A DNA stretch of 64,000 nt, from NCBI GenBank assembly GCA_046327915.1, contig JAXLXO010000023.1, positions 1-64,000 on the forward strand, read 5' to 3'. Positions 18,546 to 27,723 of the stretch are shown in pieces (within the stretch, counting starts at the first letter, position 1; every line of letters begins with the position of its first letter). The notes beneath the pieces were generated by a model. That model made no database searches and was not told the DNA's origin. It saw only the letters and a list, made by a program, of their open reading frames with translations. The position numbers and the translations under genes were made by a program. The stretch comes from VGTK01 sp046327915 (lineage in GTDB: Bacteria; Desulfobacterota; Binatia; UBA12015).

Positions 18546-19365
18546 AGTCGCGCCCGCCGAGGCCGAACGCCTTGGCCGCAACCAACGCCTGCGCGACCTC
18601 GGCCGCGACCGGCGTCGGGACGCCGAGGTCGCGCGCGACGTCGAGCAGCAGGCCCGCGTCCTTGGCGGCGAGCTCGAGGGCGAAGTCGGTCGGGCGCCCG
18701 CGCTCGTTGATGCCCTCGACCATGCGGTCGATGAACAGGTTGCCGCCGCCGCCCGCGCGCACCATCTCGACCATCGTGCGCAGATCGATGCCGCTCTTCG
18801 CGCACACCGCGAGCCCTTCGAGCGACACCCACGTCGTCGTGAACGCGAAGATGCTGTTGACCAGCTTGCCGACGTTGCCGGTTCCGAGCGGTCCGAGGTG
18901 GAAGATCGCACGACCGACGGTCGCGAGCAGCGGCTTGCAGCGCTCGAACACCGCGGCCTCTCCTCCGACGATGAAGGTCAGCATGCGCGCCTTCGCGCCG
19001 GGCGCGCCGCCGGTGAGCGGACACTCGAGCAGGTGACGGCCTGCTCCCGCGATGCGCGCGCCGACGCGCCGCACGGTCTCGGGCGCGTTGGTGGTGAGGT
19101 CGATCAGCACCGCGTCCGGATCGGACGCCGCGAGCCACTCGTCCGCGACGCTCTCCATGATCGCCGGCGTCGGCACCGACACGAAGGTGATCCCGCTGCC
19201 GCGCGCGACCTCCGCCGCCGATGCGACCACCGCGGCGCCGGCCGACGCGAGCCGGTCCGCACGCGCCGCGTCCGGGTCGTGCACGCGCAGCGCGTGACCG
19301 TCGGCGGCGAGGTTCGCCGCGATGGCGCCGCCGATGTTGCCGAGACCGATGAATCCGAGACGCAT
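18472..19365 (-). CDS. 3-hydroxyisobutyrate dehydrogenase-like NAD(P)-dependent oxidoreductase
   Basis: A 297-residue beta-hydroxyacid dehydrogenase. The Rossmann motif GLGNIGG lies at residues 7-13, the substrate-binding LLECPLTGGAPGAKARML follows the usual D(A/C)PVSGG position, and the catalytic lysine is in GNVGKLVNSIF. Family members oxidise 3-hydroxyisobutyrate, tartronate semialdehyde or succinic semialdehyde; the variant CPLTGG loop leaves the substrate open. Start ATG at 19365. Its 3' end overlaps the convergent HxlR gene. It is divergent from the MFS gene with a 145-base gap. Confidence 0.9.
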   Translation of the reverse strand: MRLGFIGLGNIGGAIAANLAADGHALRVHDPDAARADRLASAGAAVVASAAEVARGSGITFVSVPTPAIMESVADEWLAASDPDAVLIDLTTNAPETVRRVGARIAGAGRHLLECPLTGGAPGAKARMLTFIVGGEAAVFERCKPLLATVGRAIFHLGPLGTGNVGKLVNSIFAFTTTWVSLEGLAVCAKSGIDLRTMVEMVRAGGGGNLFIDRMVEGINERGRPTDFALELAAKDAGLLLDVARDLGVPTPVAAEVAQALVAAKAFGLGGRDFTEIVEVVERLAGVKLHLAPPRAS

Positions 19366-19510
19366 CTTCGTCACGCGCGCCACCGCCTTTCCTGCCTCGG
19401 CCCGGCTATCACGACGCCGATTCCGCGAACAAGCCGTCAACGAGCCGCAGCCGCGCATGGAGACGCATCGCGGGCATGACTCGCACGCGGCGGGATGCGA
19501 CAACGCGGCG

Positions 19511-20902
19511 ATGCCCGCGACGCACGAGAGCGACACGGCGCGCACCGTCGCCGGCGTGTGGGACCGCGCGCACCGCGCGCTGACGATCGGGCTCGTGCTC
19601 ACGGTCGCGTTCACCGCGTTCGAGGCGCTCGCGGTCGCGACCGTGCTGCCGGTGACGGTGGCCGACATCGGCGGGCTCGCACTCTACGGCTGGACCTTCA
19701 GCGCGTTCATGCTCGCGAACCTGGTCGGCATCGTCGCGGCGGGCGGCATGGCCGACACGCGCGGTCCGGCGACGCCTTTCGCGCTCGGCGTCGCACTCTT
19801 CGCCTGCGGGCTCGTGGTCGCGGGCGTGGCGCCGTCGATGCCGGTCGTGGTCGCGGGACGCTTCGTGCAGGGCTTCGGCGCGGGCGCGGTGTCGGCGGTG
19901 AGCTACGCGGCGATTGCGTCGGCGTACGACGAGACCGCGCGGCCGCGGATGCTGGCGCTGCTGTCGAGCGCGTGGGTCGTGCCGGGACTCGTCGGGCCGG
20001 CGCTCGCAGGCTTCGTCGCCGATCACGCGGGCTGGCGTCCGGTGTTCCTCGGGCTCGTGCCACCGACGCTCGCCGCGGCGGCGCTCGCGATCCCGCCGCT
20101 GCGCGCCCTTCCGCGCGCGGTGCTCGCCGCCGACGCCGCCGCGAGCACCCGGCGCCTGCGCAGCGCGGTGCTGCTCGCGGCCGGTGTCGGCGCGACCCTC
20201 GCCGGAGTCGAGAGCGAGCGCTGGCTCGCGGGTGCACCGGTCCTGCTCGCCGGTCTCGCGGTCGCGACGCCGGCCCTCGCGCACCTCATGCCGCGCGGAA
20301 CGCTGCGCGCAGCACCCGGACAGCCGGCCGCGATCGTCGTGATGGCGCTGCTCGGAGTCGCGTTCTTCGGCGCGGAGGCGTTCGTGCCGCTCGCGCTGAC
20401 GGAGGTCCGCGGCCGATCTGCCGCGGCGTCCGGACTGCCGCTGACGCTCGGCACCATCGCCTGGACGGCCGGCTCGTGGATCCAGGAGCGCACCGCCGCG
20501 ACCCGCAGCCGCCGCGGCGTGATCGCGCTCGGGCTCGTGCTGCTGCTCGCCGGCGTCGTCGGACTCGCGGGCGTTCTGCACGAGAGCGTTCCGGTGGCCG
20601 TCGCGTACGCGGCGTGGACCGTGACCGCGCTCGGCATGGGCATCGCGTACTCGACGACCGCGCTGACGATCCTCGAGCAGGGTGCGGCCGAGCGTGCGGG
20701 CGAATCGTCGGCGGCGCTGCAGCTGGCGACCAACCTCGGCGTCGCGCTCGGCACGGGATTCGGTGGCGCGCTCCTCGCGGGCGTGACCGCCGCGGGCGGC
20801 TCGACCGCCGGCGGCATCGCGGCCGCATGGGCCGCGAGCGCGGCGACGCTCGTGCTCGCGCTCGCGGTCACGCCGCGTCTCGGCTCTCGACGCGCGCCCT
20901 GA
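19511..20902 (+). CDS. Major facilitator superfamily transporter
   Basis: A 463-residue inner-membrane carrier with 12-14 hydrophobic segments. The first helix region AFTAFEALAVATVLPVTVADIGG resembles drug:H+ antiporters of the EmrB/QacA type, with the loop-2 motif GGMADTRGPATPF and the motif-C-like GRFVQGFGAGAVSAVSYAAI. The second half is less conserved. The ATG at 19511 was chosen as nearest the first helix; an in-frame ATG at 19457 would add 18 hydrophilic residues. The substrate is unknown; export of small organics is the usual role. Confidence 0.85.
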   Translation: MPATHESDTARTVAGVWDRAHRALTIGLVLTVAFTAFEALAVATVLPVTVADIGGLALYGWTFSAFMLANLVGIVAAGGMADTRGPATPFALGVALFACGLVVAGVAPSMPVVVAGRFVQGFGAGAVSAVSYAAIASAYDETARPRMLALLSSAWVVPGLVGPALAGFVADHAGWRPVFLGLVPPTLAAAALAIPPLRALPRAVLAADAAASTRRLRSAVLLAAGVGATLAGVESERWLAGAPVLLAGLAVATPALAHLMPRGTLRAAPGQPAAIVVMALLGVAFFGAEAFVPLALTEVRGRSAAASGLPLTLGTIAWTAGSWIQERTAATRSRRGVIALGLVLLLAGVVGLAGVLHESVPVAVAYAAWTVTALGMGIAYSTTALTILEQGAAERAGESSAALQLATNLGVALGTGFGGALLAGVTAAGGSTAGGIAAAWAASAATLVLALAVTPRLGSRRAP

Positions 20903-20962
20903 CGCCTGGCTCGGGCAGCGCGCGATTCGCGCGCGCCGCCGCGGTGCGGACGGGAGCGCGCG

Positions 20963-21901
20963 TCAGCTCTTGACGGTCTCGCCGGCCGGCTTCTGCGACA
21001 TCACGTTGAGCGCGGTCGCGACCATGCCGGCGACGTCGGTGAGGTTCGCCGGGACGATCAGCGAGTTGCCGGTCTTGGCGAGCTCGCCGAAGCGCTCGAT
21101 GTACTGCTCCGCGACGCGCAGCCGCATCGCCTCGGGCCCGCCCGGGACGTTGACGGCTTCCGCGACCTTGCGGAGGCCTTCGGCCGTCGCGGTGGCGACC
21201 GCGAGGATCGCCGCCGACTGGCCCTCCGCCTCGTTCATCTGCTGCTGGCGCGACGCCTCGGACTGCTTGATGACCTGCTGCTTCTCGCCTTCCGCCTGGT
21301 TGATCGCGGCGTCGCGCTGGCCCTCGGAGCTGAGGATCACGGCGCGCTTCTCGCGCTCGGCGCGCATCTGCTTCTCCATCGCGGCGAGCACGTCCTGCGG
21401 CGGCGTGATGTTCTTGATCTCGTAGCGCAGGACCTTGATGCCCCACGGCTCCGACGCCTTGTCGAGCTCCTGCACGACCTGCACGTTGATGTGCCCGCGC
21501 TCCTCGAAGGTCTTGTCGAGGTCGATCTTGCCGATCTCGGAGCGCAGCGTGGTCTGCGCGAGCTGGCTGATCGCGAACAGCGGATCGGACACACCGTACG
21601 ACGCGCGCTCGGGGTTCAGCACCTGCAGGTAGATCACGCCGTCGACGTGCACCTGCACGTTGTCGCGCGTGATGCAGACCTGCTCGGGGATGTCGGCGGC
21701 GGCCTCCTTCAGCGAGTGCCGGTAGCGGATCACGTCGACGAAGGGCACCAGCATGTGGAAGCCCGCGCCGAGCGTGCTGTGGTACTTGCCGAGACGTTCG
21801 ACCACGAACGCGCTCTGCTGCGGCACGACGACCGCGGTCTTGGCGATCACGATCGCGATCAGCACCGCGAGCACCAGCACGACGCCCAACAATCCGCTCA
21901 T
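20963..21901 (-). CDS. SPFH/band-7 membrane protein (QmcA/stomatin-like)
   Basis: A 312-residue protein with one N-terminal membrane helix (~3-25), a band-7 domain (~27-190, VVVPQQSAFVVERLGKYHSTLGAGFHMLVPF) and a long helical stretch rich in Gln, Glu and Ala that should form the oligomerisation coiled coil. Such proteins form large membrane rings that organise microdomains and regulate proteases such as FtsH. The ATG at 21901 follows a GGAGGG site at ideal spacing. It sits 37 bases downstream of nfeD-like, the classic partner. Confidence 0.93.
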   Translation of the reverse strand: MSGLLGVVLVLAVLIAIVIAKTAVVVPQQSAFVVERLGKYHSTLGAGFHMLVPFVDVIRYRHSLKEAAADIPEQVCITRDNVQVHVDGVIYLQVLNPERASYGVSDPLFAISQLAQTTLRSEIGKIDLDKTFEERGHINVQVVQELDKASEPWGIKVLRYEIKNITPPQDVLAAMEKQMRAEREKRAVILSSEGQRDAAINQAEGEKQQVIKQSEASRQQQMNEAEGQSAAILAVATATAEGLRKVAEAVNVPGGPEAMRLRVAEQYIERFGELAKTGNSLIVPANLTDVAGMVATALNVMSQKPAGETVKS

Positions 21902-21938
21902 TCGCACACCCTCCAGCGCGCGCCGCGCGCGAACCCGA

Positions 21939-22376
21939 TCACGCGTGCGGGCGCACCCACAGCGTCAGGCCGTCGACGCGCTCGACGCGGCAGCGCAGGC
22001 CGCGCTCGAGACGCGTGGTCTCGTGGCTGCGCACGGTCCAGACCGTGCCGCGCAGCTCGGCCTTGCCGACGCCACCCGGCTCGAGGTCGTCGGTGAGCGT
22101 GGCGGTGTCGCCGACGTAGCCCTCGGTTCCGACCGTGCTCGCATGGCTCTTCGTGAAGCGCTCGAGCAGCCGGCTGCGGAACGCGACCAGCGAGCCGACC
22201 GAAAAGATCGAGAACAGCAGCCACTCGACCCAGGGCTCGGAGACGGCACCCGCGCCCGAGAGCGCACCGACGAGCAGCGCGCCGATCCCGAAGAACAGCA
22301 CGAAGAAGCTGCCGGGCAGCATCATCTCGACGGCGAGAAGCGCCGCGCCGAACAGCATCCAGGACCACCACGGCAT
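21939..22376 (-). CDS. NfeD-like membrane protein (short form)
   Basis: A 145-residue protein with two to three membrane helices (~2-60) followed by a C-terminal OB-fold domain (~75-143, GTEGYVGDTATLTDDLEPGGVGKAELRGTVW). This is the short NfeD form without a serine protease domain, and it pairs with SPFH proteins in operons, as here. The OB domain probably docks onto the SPFH ring at the membrane. The gene precedes the SPFH gene and would be transcribed from the 182-base gap upstream of 22376. Confidence 0.92.
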   Translation of the reverse strand: MPWWSWMLFGAALLAVEMMLPGSFFVLFFGIGALLVGALSGAGAVSEPWVEWLLFSIFSVGSLVAFRSRLLERFTKSHASTVGTEGYVGDTATLTDDLEPGGVGKAELRGTVWTVRSHETTRLERGLRCRVERVDGLTLWVRPHA

Positions 22377-22558
22377 CGGCGCGCGCCTACACCACCCGCG
22401 GCCGACGCGTCAACGCAAGGTCCGCGCCGGTGGTCGAATCGAAGCTGACCGGGATCATCCGAGCCGAGGATGGCAGGTCGCCGGGCCGAGGCAATGCTCG
22501 ACGCACGGGCCACGCGACGGCCGTGCACCCCGCGGCGGGCTTGCTATGGCGTCGGGCC

Positions 22559-25051
22559 GTGACGTCCGCCGCGCCGACGCGCGTCCGACCGGCCGGCCTC
22601 CTCGCCGCGGTCCTGCTGGCGTGCATGGTCCTTGCCGCGCCGGGCGCTGCCCAGGAGACGACGCCCGCGCCCGCGCCGAGCGCCACGCCGGCCGTCATTC
22701 CGATCCCGGAGATCGCGTCGAAGGCGGAGGAGACCGCGGCGCGGCTGCGCGCGATGAGCGCCACGCTGCAGCCGAGCGCCGACGTGCAGGAGATCGACGC
22801 CGGTTCCGCGGCCCTCGGCGCGCGCATCGAGGCGCGCTCGCGCGACCACACCGCGGCGCTCGCGGCGGGTCCGGCGCTGCGCGCACTCGGGCAGATGATC
22901 ACCAGCTGGCAGACCGAGCGCGGCACGCTCTCCGGCTGGGGCCAGACGCTCACCTGGTACGCGAACGAGCAGGAGAAGCAGATCTCCGAGCTCGCGGCGC
23001 TGACCGACAGCTGGAACGCGACGCTCGAGCAGGCGCGCGCGGCCAACGCGCCGCCCGCCGTCGTCGACCGCATCAACGCCACGCTCGCGTCGATCAAGGA
23101 CACGCGGCGCGACGTCGAGAAGTATCGGGCGCAGATCCTCTCGCTGCAGGACCGCGTCGCGCGCGAGACCTCGACCTGCGACGAGCTCATCGAGCGCATC
23201 ACCGAGTTCCGGAAGAAGGAAGTCGGGCAGGTCTTCGTGCGCGACACGCAGCCGTTCCTCGGCGCGCTGCTCGCGCAGCAGCACGCCGGCGCGACCGCGG
23301 AGAGCATCCGCAACGCGCTGCGCGACGAGGTCGCGACGCTGCCCGAGTTCGCGCAGCGCGCGGTGGCGAGCCTGGTCGTGCAGATCCTGCTGCTGATCGC
23401 GCTGTGCATGACGTTCCGCAAGGCGCAGCAGCGCGCGCAGACCTGGGTCGAGCAGGACCGCGAGCTCGAGCGCGCGACACGCATCTTCGGCTTCCCCTAC
23501 TCCGCGGCGCTGATCGTCACGATCTCGCTCGCGAACTGGCTCTACCCGTGGGCGCCGCACCTGGTGACGCAGGTGCTCGGCGTCGCGGCGCTCGTGCCGG
23601 TCGTGCGCATCGTGCGCGCGCTGGTGCAGCCGCGGCTGAAGCCCGCGGTGTATGCGCTCGCGTGCTTCTACGTGATGGACCGCGTGCGCGACGTGGTGTC
23701 GCCGGTGCCGCCGCTCGAGCAGACGATCCTGGTGGCCGAGATGGCGATCGGCATCGTCGTGCTGCTCTGGATGCTGCGTCGAGGCGACCTCGCCGCTCCG
23801 GTCGCGCCGGCGGACGAAGGTGAGCTTCGCCTCGACGAGGAGGACGACACGGCGGCGAGCAGCGCGCTGCGCACCGGCGCGCGCTTCGTGCTCGCCGCGT
23901 TCGTGATCGCGCTGGTGAGCGGGCTGCTCGGCTTCATGCGCCTCGCGCACCTGGTCGGCGGCGGCACGCTCATCGCCGCGTACCTCGCGACCGCGCTGTT
24001 CGCGTGCGTGAGCGCGCTCGACGGACTGGTGGCGTACGCGCTGCGCGCGCGGCCGCTGCGACTCCTGCGCTCGGTGCGCCGCCACCGCCCGCTGCTGCAG
24101 ACGCAGGCGTGGCGCGTGCTGCGCTGGGCGGGCGTGCTGTTCTGGATTCTCGCGACGCTGTACCAGTTCCAGATCCTCGACCCGATCGTGGACCGCGTCG
24201 GCGCGGCTCTCACCACGACGATCGGGTTCGGTGCGATCAGCGTGACGCTGGGCGACCTGATCGCGTTCGGGATCACGCTCTGGATCTCGTTCCTGCTCTC
24301 ACGCCTCGTGCGCTTCGTCCTCGAGGAGGACGTCTTCCCGACGATCGAGCTGCCGCGCGGCGTCCCGTACGCGATCTCGAGCCTGGTCCACTACGTGGTC
24401 CTTGCGAGCGGCACGCTGCTCGCCTTCGCGGTGATGGGCCTCGACCTGAACCGCTTCACCATCCTCGCCGGCGCGCTGGGCGTCGGCGTCGGCTTCGGCC
24501 TGCAGAACGTGGTGAACAACTTCGTGTCCGGCCTGATCCTGCTCTTCGAGCGCCCGATCCAGGTCGGCGACGTCGTCAAGCTCAAGGACGTCAGCGGCGA
24601 GGTGAAGCGCATCGGCATCCGCTCGAGCACCGTGCGCACCGGCGACGGCGCCGACGTCATCATGCCGAACGGCAGCCTGATCGCGGACCCGGTGATCAAC
24701 TGGACGCTGACCGACCGCACGCGGAAGGTCACCCTCGACGTCCGCGCCGCCTACGGCAACGAGCCCGAGCGCGTGATCGGCATGCTGATCGAGGCCGCGA
24801 AGGCGAACGAGCGCGTGATGGCGCATCCCGAGCCGACGGCGCAGCTCGTGCGCTTCGGCGAGATCGCGCTCGAGTTCACGCTCGAGGCATGGATCTCGCG
24901 CCACGAGCAGGGCGGTGTTGCGAAGAGCGAGATCGCGATCGACGTCTATCGGCGGTTTCGCGAGGCCGGCATCGAGATCCCGGTCGCGCCGACGACGCCG
25001 GGCGTGCCGACCGTACCGCCGGTAGACGACGCAGAAGAGCCCGAGGCGTGA
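22559..25051 (+). CDS. Large MscS-family mechanosensitive channel
   Basis: An 830-residue inner-membrane channel. A signal peptide (GTG start, cleavage near AAPGAAQ) leads to a periplasmic helical domain (~40-270) with coiled-coil character, then about ten or eleven membrane segments. The pore region is AFAVMGLDLNRFTILAGALGVGVGFGLQNVVNNFVSGLILLF, and the cytoplasmic beta domain begins RPIQVGDVVKLKDVSGEVKRIGIRSSTVRTGDGADVIMPNG. This architecture matches the MscK/YbiO-type large homologues that release solutes on osmotic downshock. The C-terminal tail is Pro/Thr-rich. The start is uncertain: an in-frame ATG at 22622 would shorten the signal peptide. Confidence 0.9.
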   Translation: MTSAAPTRVRPAGLLAAVLLACMVLAAPGAAQETTPAPAPSATPAVIPIPEIASKAEETAARLRAMSATLQPSADVQEIDAGSAALGARIEARSRDHTAALAAGPALRALGQMITSWQTERGTLSGWGQTLTWYANEQEKQISELAALTDSWNATLEQARAANAPPAVVDRINATLASIKDTRRDVEKYRAQILSLQDRVARETSTCDELIERITEFRKKEVGQVFVRDTQPFLGALLAQQHAGATAESIRNALRDEVATLPEFAQRAVASLVVQILLLIALCMTFRKAQQRAQTWVEQDRELERATRIFGFPYSAALIVTISLANWLYPWAPHLVTQVLGVAALVPVVRIVRALVQPRLKPAVYALACFYVMDRVRDVVSPVPPLEQTILVAEMAIGIVVLLWMLRRGDLAAPVAPADEGELRLDEEDDTAASSALRTGARFVLAAFVIALVSGLLGFMRLAHLVGGGTLIAAYLATALFACVSALDGLVAYALRARPLRLLRSVRRHRPLLQTQAWRVLRWAGVLFWILATLYQFQILDPIVDRVGAALTTTIGFGAISVTLGDLIAFGITLWISFLLSRLVRFVLEEDVFPTIELPRGVPYAISSLVHYVVLASGTLLAFAVMGLDLNRFTILAGALGVGVGFGLQNVVNNFVSGLILLFERPIQVGDVVKLKDVSGEVKRIGIRSSTVRTGDGADVIMPNGSLIADPVINWTLTDRTRKVTLDVRAAYGNEPERVIGMLIEAAKANERVMAHPEPTAQLVRFGEIALEFTLEAWISRHEQGGVAKSEIAIDVYRRFREAGIEIPVAPTTPGVPTVPPVDDAEEPEA

Positions 25052-25067
25052 CGCGCGCGCCGCGCGC

Positions 25068-26243
25068 TCATCGAGGGAGGCGCTTCGCGATCCACTCCGC
25101 GACGATCTCCATCGCCACGCGGCGGTGTCCCTCGAGGTAGTGCGGCGCCTTCTCGAGCTCGTGATAGGTGACGTCGCTGCTGCCGGCGTTGTCGCGGATC
25201 TCGCGCGCCTGGCGCAGCCGGATCTCGGTGTCCGCCGTCGGGTGCAGGATCAGGGTCGGCACCTTCACCTGCGGGATCGTGTCGGCGAGGCGTGCCTCGG
25301 ACGACAGGCTCGACCACGTCGACAGCCAGCCGCGCGGCGTCATCACGCGCCCGAGTCCACCACGGCCATAGTTCGCGTCGAACGGGTCGGGGAACGCGAA
25401 CAGCGAGCCCATCGGGCGATGGTCGGGATCGATCGTCAGGTCGAGGTACGCGGGGTCGGCCAGCGTGCGGTAGATCGTCATGTAGGGCGTGTGGACCTGA
25501 CGGCGGCGCGCACGTCGCCACGCGTCCGAGCCTCGCTCCGCCGCGCGCACCGCGACGCCGCCTTCCTTCGCCGACGCGATCGCTTCCTTCGCGATCGCGT
25601 CGATGCGCGCGATGCGCGCCTGCTGCGCGCCGCGATACGTCGCGAGCCAGCCGCGGTCGTAGGTGCACGGCTCGGGCCACGGGCGCCAGCCGTTCGCGGG
25701 GTCGTACATGTCGAGCTCGGGGACGACCGACAGCGGGTCGCTCTCGTCGGCGACCGACGGGTCGATCACCTGGCCCATGAACACACCTTCGCCGGGGTGC
25801 GCCGCGACGCCGACCCACGCGTCGCCGCAGCCGGTGTGCGCCTGCGCGAGCGCCATCAGCGAGCCACCGCCGCTGTTGCCGAACAGGACGACGGCTTCCG
25901 CACCGCGGCGGCGCATCTCCGCGACCGCCGTCTCGACGTCGATCACGCAGTTCTCGTGCAGGCAGTCGGTGTCGTTGTTCAGGTAGCGCGTGCTGAAGCC
26001 GAGCACGGCGTAGCCAGCCGCCGCGAGCAGGGGGCATGCATAGTGCACCGAGAAGTCGCCGCGCGGGTGCGAGAGCACGATGGCGGTCTTCCAGCGTCCG
26101 CCGGGCGGCGTCCACAGGATGCCGCGAACCAGCGCCATGTCCTTCGTGACGAGGCGGATCTCCTCGCGCCCGACCTCGACGGCGGGCGCGTCCTCCGAAA
26201 GCGGCCAGTAGCTGATGCCGAACGGACGCGGCTGCGCGAGCAC
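25068..26243 (-). CDS. Alpha/beta hydrolase, function unknown
   Basis: A 391-residue alpha/beta-hydrolase. The nucleophile elbow is GNSGGGS in VVLFGNSGGGSLMALAQ, the early oxyanion strand is IVLSHPRGDFSVHYACPLLAAAGYAV, and the C-terminal region PTLILHPTADTEIRLRQAREI and APHYLEGHRR supply the acid and histidine. A long insertion (~150-290) forms a lid. A substrate cannot be named; related proteins are annotated only as hydrolases. Start GTG at 26243, preceded by a strong GAAGGAGG site, one base after the lipoprotein stop, so the two are co-transcribed. Confidence 0.85.
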   Translation of the reverse strand: MLAQPRPFGISYWPLSEDAPAVEVGREEIRLVTKDMALVRGILWTPPGGRWKTAIVLSHPRGDFSVHYACPLLAAAGYAVLGFSTRYLNNDTDCLHENCVIDVETAVAEMRRRGAEAVVLFGNSGGGSLMALAQAHTGCGDAWVGVAAHPGEGVFMGQVIDPSVADESDPLSVVPELDMYDPANGWRPWPEPCTYDRGWLATYRGAQQARIARIDAIAKEAIASAKEGGVAVRAAERGSDAWRRARRRQVHTPYMTIYRTLADPAYLDLTIDPDHRPMGSLFAFPDPFDANYGRGGLGRVMTPRGWLSTWSSLSSEARLADTIPQVKVPTLILHPTADTEIRLRQAREIRDNAGSSDVTYHELEKAPHYLEGHRRVAMEIVAEWIAKRLPR

Positions 26244-26244
26244 G

Positions 26245-26721
26245 TCAGTCCTCCTTCGGCTGGCCGCCGGTGTCGTCGGCGTCCTTCTTCGAGCCGTCGA
26301 ACGCGCCCTTCACGGACTGTCCGGCGGACTCGATGCCCTTGCCGATGGTCGCGCCGAGCTGCTTGACGGCCTCCTTGGCGGCGTCGCTCGCGGCTCCGAA
26401 GCGCGCGCCGTACCAGCTCTTGCGCAGCTCGCTGGCGCGCGCGGACAGCGCGTCGGCCTTCGCGAGCGTCTCGTCCTTCGCAGCTCCGGTCTTCGTGTCC
26501 GCGTCGGCGCGGATCTCCGCGATCTCCGCGTCGAGCTTCGCGAACGAGGCCTCGATGCGCGACTGCAGCGCGTCGGACGGCTCCTTCCGGTAGGCCTCGA
26601 CCTGCGCCTCGATCTCGGCCGGGAGGTCGGTCGGACGCGAGCAGGCGACGGGCAGGAGCGCGATCCCCGCAAGCAGCAGGACGGCGAGAACGTACGAGCG
26701 GCAGCGACGACGGTCGGACAT
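26245..26721 (-). CDS. Alanine/lysine-rich lipoprotein, unknown
   Basis: A 158-residue predicted lipoprotein. The signal peptide ends in a lipobox LPVAC (C27). The rest is highly charged and helical (~30-125, DALQSRIEASFAKLDAEIAEI), suggesting a coiled coil in the periplasm, and the C-terminal tail is Asp/Lys/Gly-rich. I do not recognise a family. It lies directly upstream of the hydrolase gene on the same strand and is divergent from the flap endonuclease gene. Confidence 0.78.
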   Translation of the reverse strand: MSDRRRCRSYVLAVLLLAGIALLPVACSRPTDLPAEIEAQVEAYRKEPSDALQSRIEASFAKLDAEIAEIRADADTKTGAAKDETLAKADALSARASELRKSWYGARFGAASDAAKEAVKQLGATIGKGIESAGQSVKGAFDGSKKDADDTGGQPKED

Positions 26722-26803
26722 GGGAGCGTCCTATCATCCCGCCCGTGCGGGGCGATAGCGCGGCGCGGGACGGGTCGGCTATGGTGCCCGGCGGTCGCAG
26801 GCC

Positions 26804-27685
26804 ATGCGGGTTCATCTCATCGACGGCACGTACGAGCTCTTCCGGCACTACTTCGCGGTGCCGCCGCACAAGGACCAGTCCGGCATGGACGTCGGCGCGC
26901 TGCGCGGCGTCGTGGGCTCGATGCTGAACCTGCTCGACTCCGGCGCCACCCACGTCGGCGTCGCGACCGACCACGTCGTCGAGTCGTTCCGCAACGAGCT
27001 CTACCCGGGCTACAAGACCGGCGAGGGCATCGAGCCCGCGCTGCGCGCGCAGTTCGAGCCGCTCGAGGAGGCACTCGACGCGCTCGGCGTCGCGGTGTGG
27101 CCGATGGTCGAGTTCGAGGCCGACGACGCGCTGGCCTCGGCGGCGGCGGTGGCGGACGCGGATGCGCGCGTCGATCAGGTGCTGATCTGCACGCCAGACA
27201 AGGATCTCGCGCAGTGCGTGCGCGATCAGCGCGTGGTGCAGGTCGATCGCCGCCGCGACCTGACGCGCGACGAGATGGGCGTCATCGACAAGTTCGGCGT
27301 GCCGCCGGCATCGATCCCGGACCTGCTGGCGCTGGTCGGCGACACCGCCGACGGCTTCCCCGGCATCCCCGGCTGGGGCATGCGCTCCGCGGCCGCGATC
27401 CTGACGCGCTGGGCGCACGTCGAGAACATCCCCGACGATCCCGCGGCGTGGGAGATGAACCTGCGCGGCGCCGCGCGCCTCGCCGAGAACCTCGTGCGGC
27501 AGCGCGCCGACGCCCTGCTGTTCAAGGATCTCGCAACGCTGCGCACCTCGGCGCAGGTCGGCGACGTGGACGCGTGGCAGTGGCGCGGACCGAAGGAATC
27601 GTTCGCCGCGCTGTGCAAGCGGCTGCGCAGCGAGATGCTGGCGCGCCGCGCCGGCGAGATCGCGGCGCGCGCCGGGATTGCTTGA
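26804..27685 (+). CDS. 5'-3' exonuclease / flap endonuclease domain protein
   Basis: A 293-residue stand-alone FEN-type nuclease, like the N-terminal domain of DNA polymerase I. Metal-binding acids are in HLIDGTYELFRHYFAVPP (residues ~4-21), FEADDALASAA and CTPDKDLAQCV; the helix-hairpin-helix region is PDLLALVGDTADGFPGIPGWGMRSAAAIL. It would remove 5' flaps or RNA primers. The family usually coexists with a full-length PolA elsewhere; none is in the window. Start ATG at 26804. Confidence 0.92.
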   Translation: MRVHLIDGTYELFRHYFAVPPHKDQSGMDVGALRGVVGSMLNLLDSGATHVGVATDHVVESFRNELYPGYKTGEGIEPALRAQFEPLEEALDALGVAVWPMVEFEADDALASAAAVADADARVDQVLICTPDKDLAQCVRDQRVVQVDRRRDLTRDEMGVIDKFGVPPASIPDLLALVGDTADGFPGIPGWGMRSAAAILTRWAHVENIPDDPAAWEMNLRGAARLAENLVRQRADALLFKDLATLRTSAQVGDVDAWQWRGPKESFAALCKRLRSEMLARRAGEIAARAGIA

Positions 27686-27723
27686 CGCACGCCGATCGAC
27701 GCACGCCTCCGAGCGCGCGGCGC

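Noticed and set aside
20918..20934. A 7-bp GC-only hairpin after the MFS gene as a terminator
   Set aside because: Short, 3-base loop, pure GC alternation, no U tract; chance is high at this composition.
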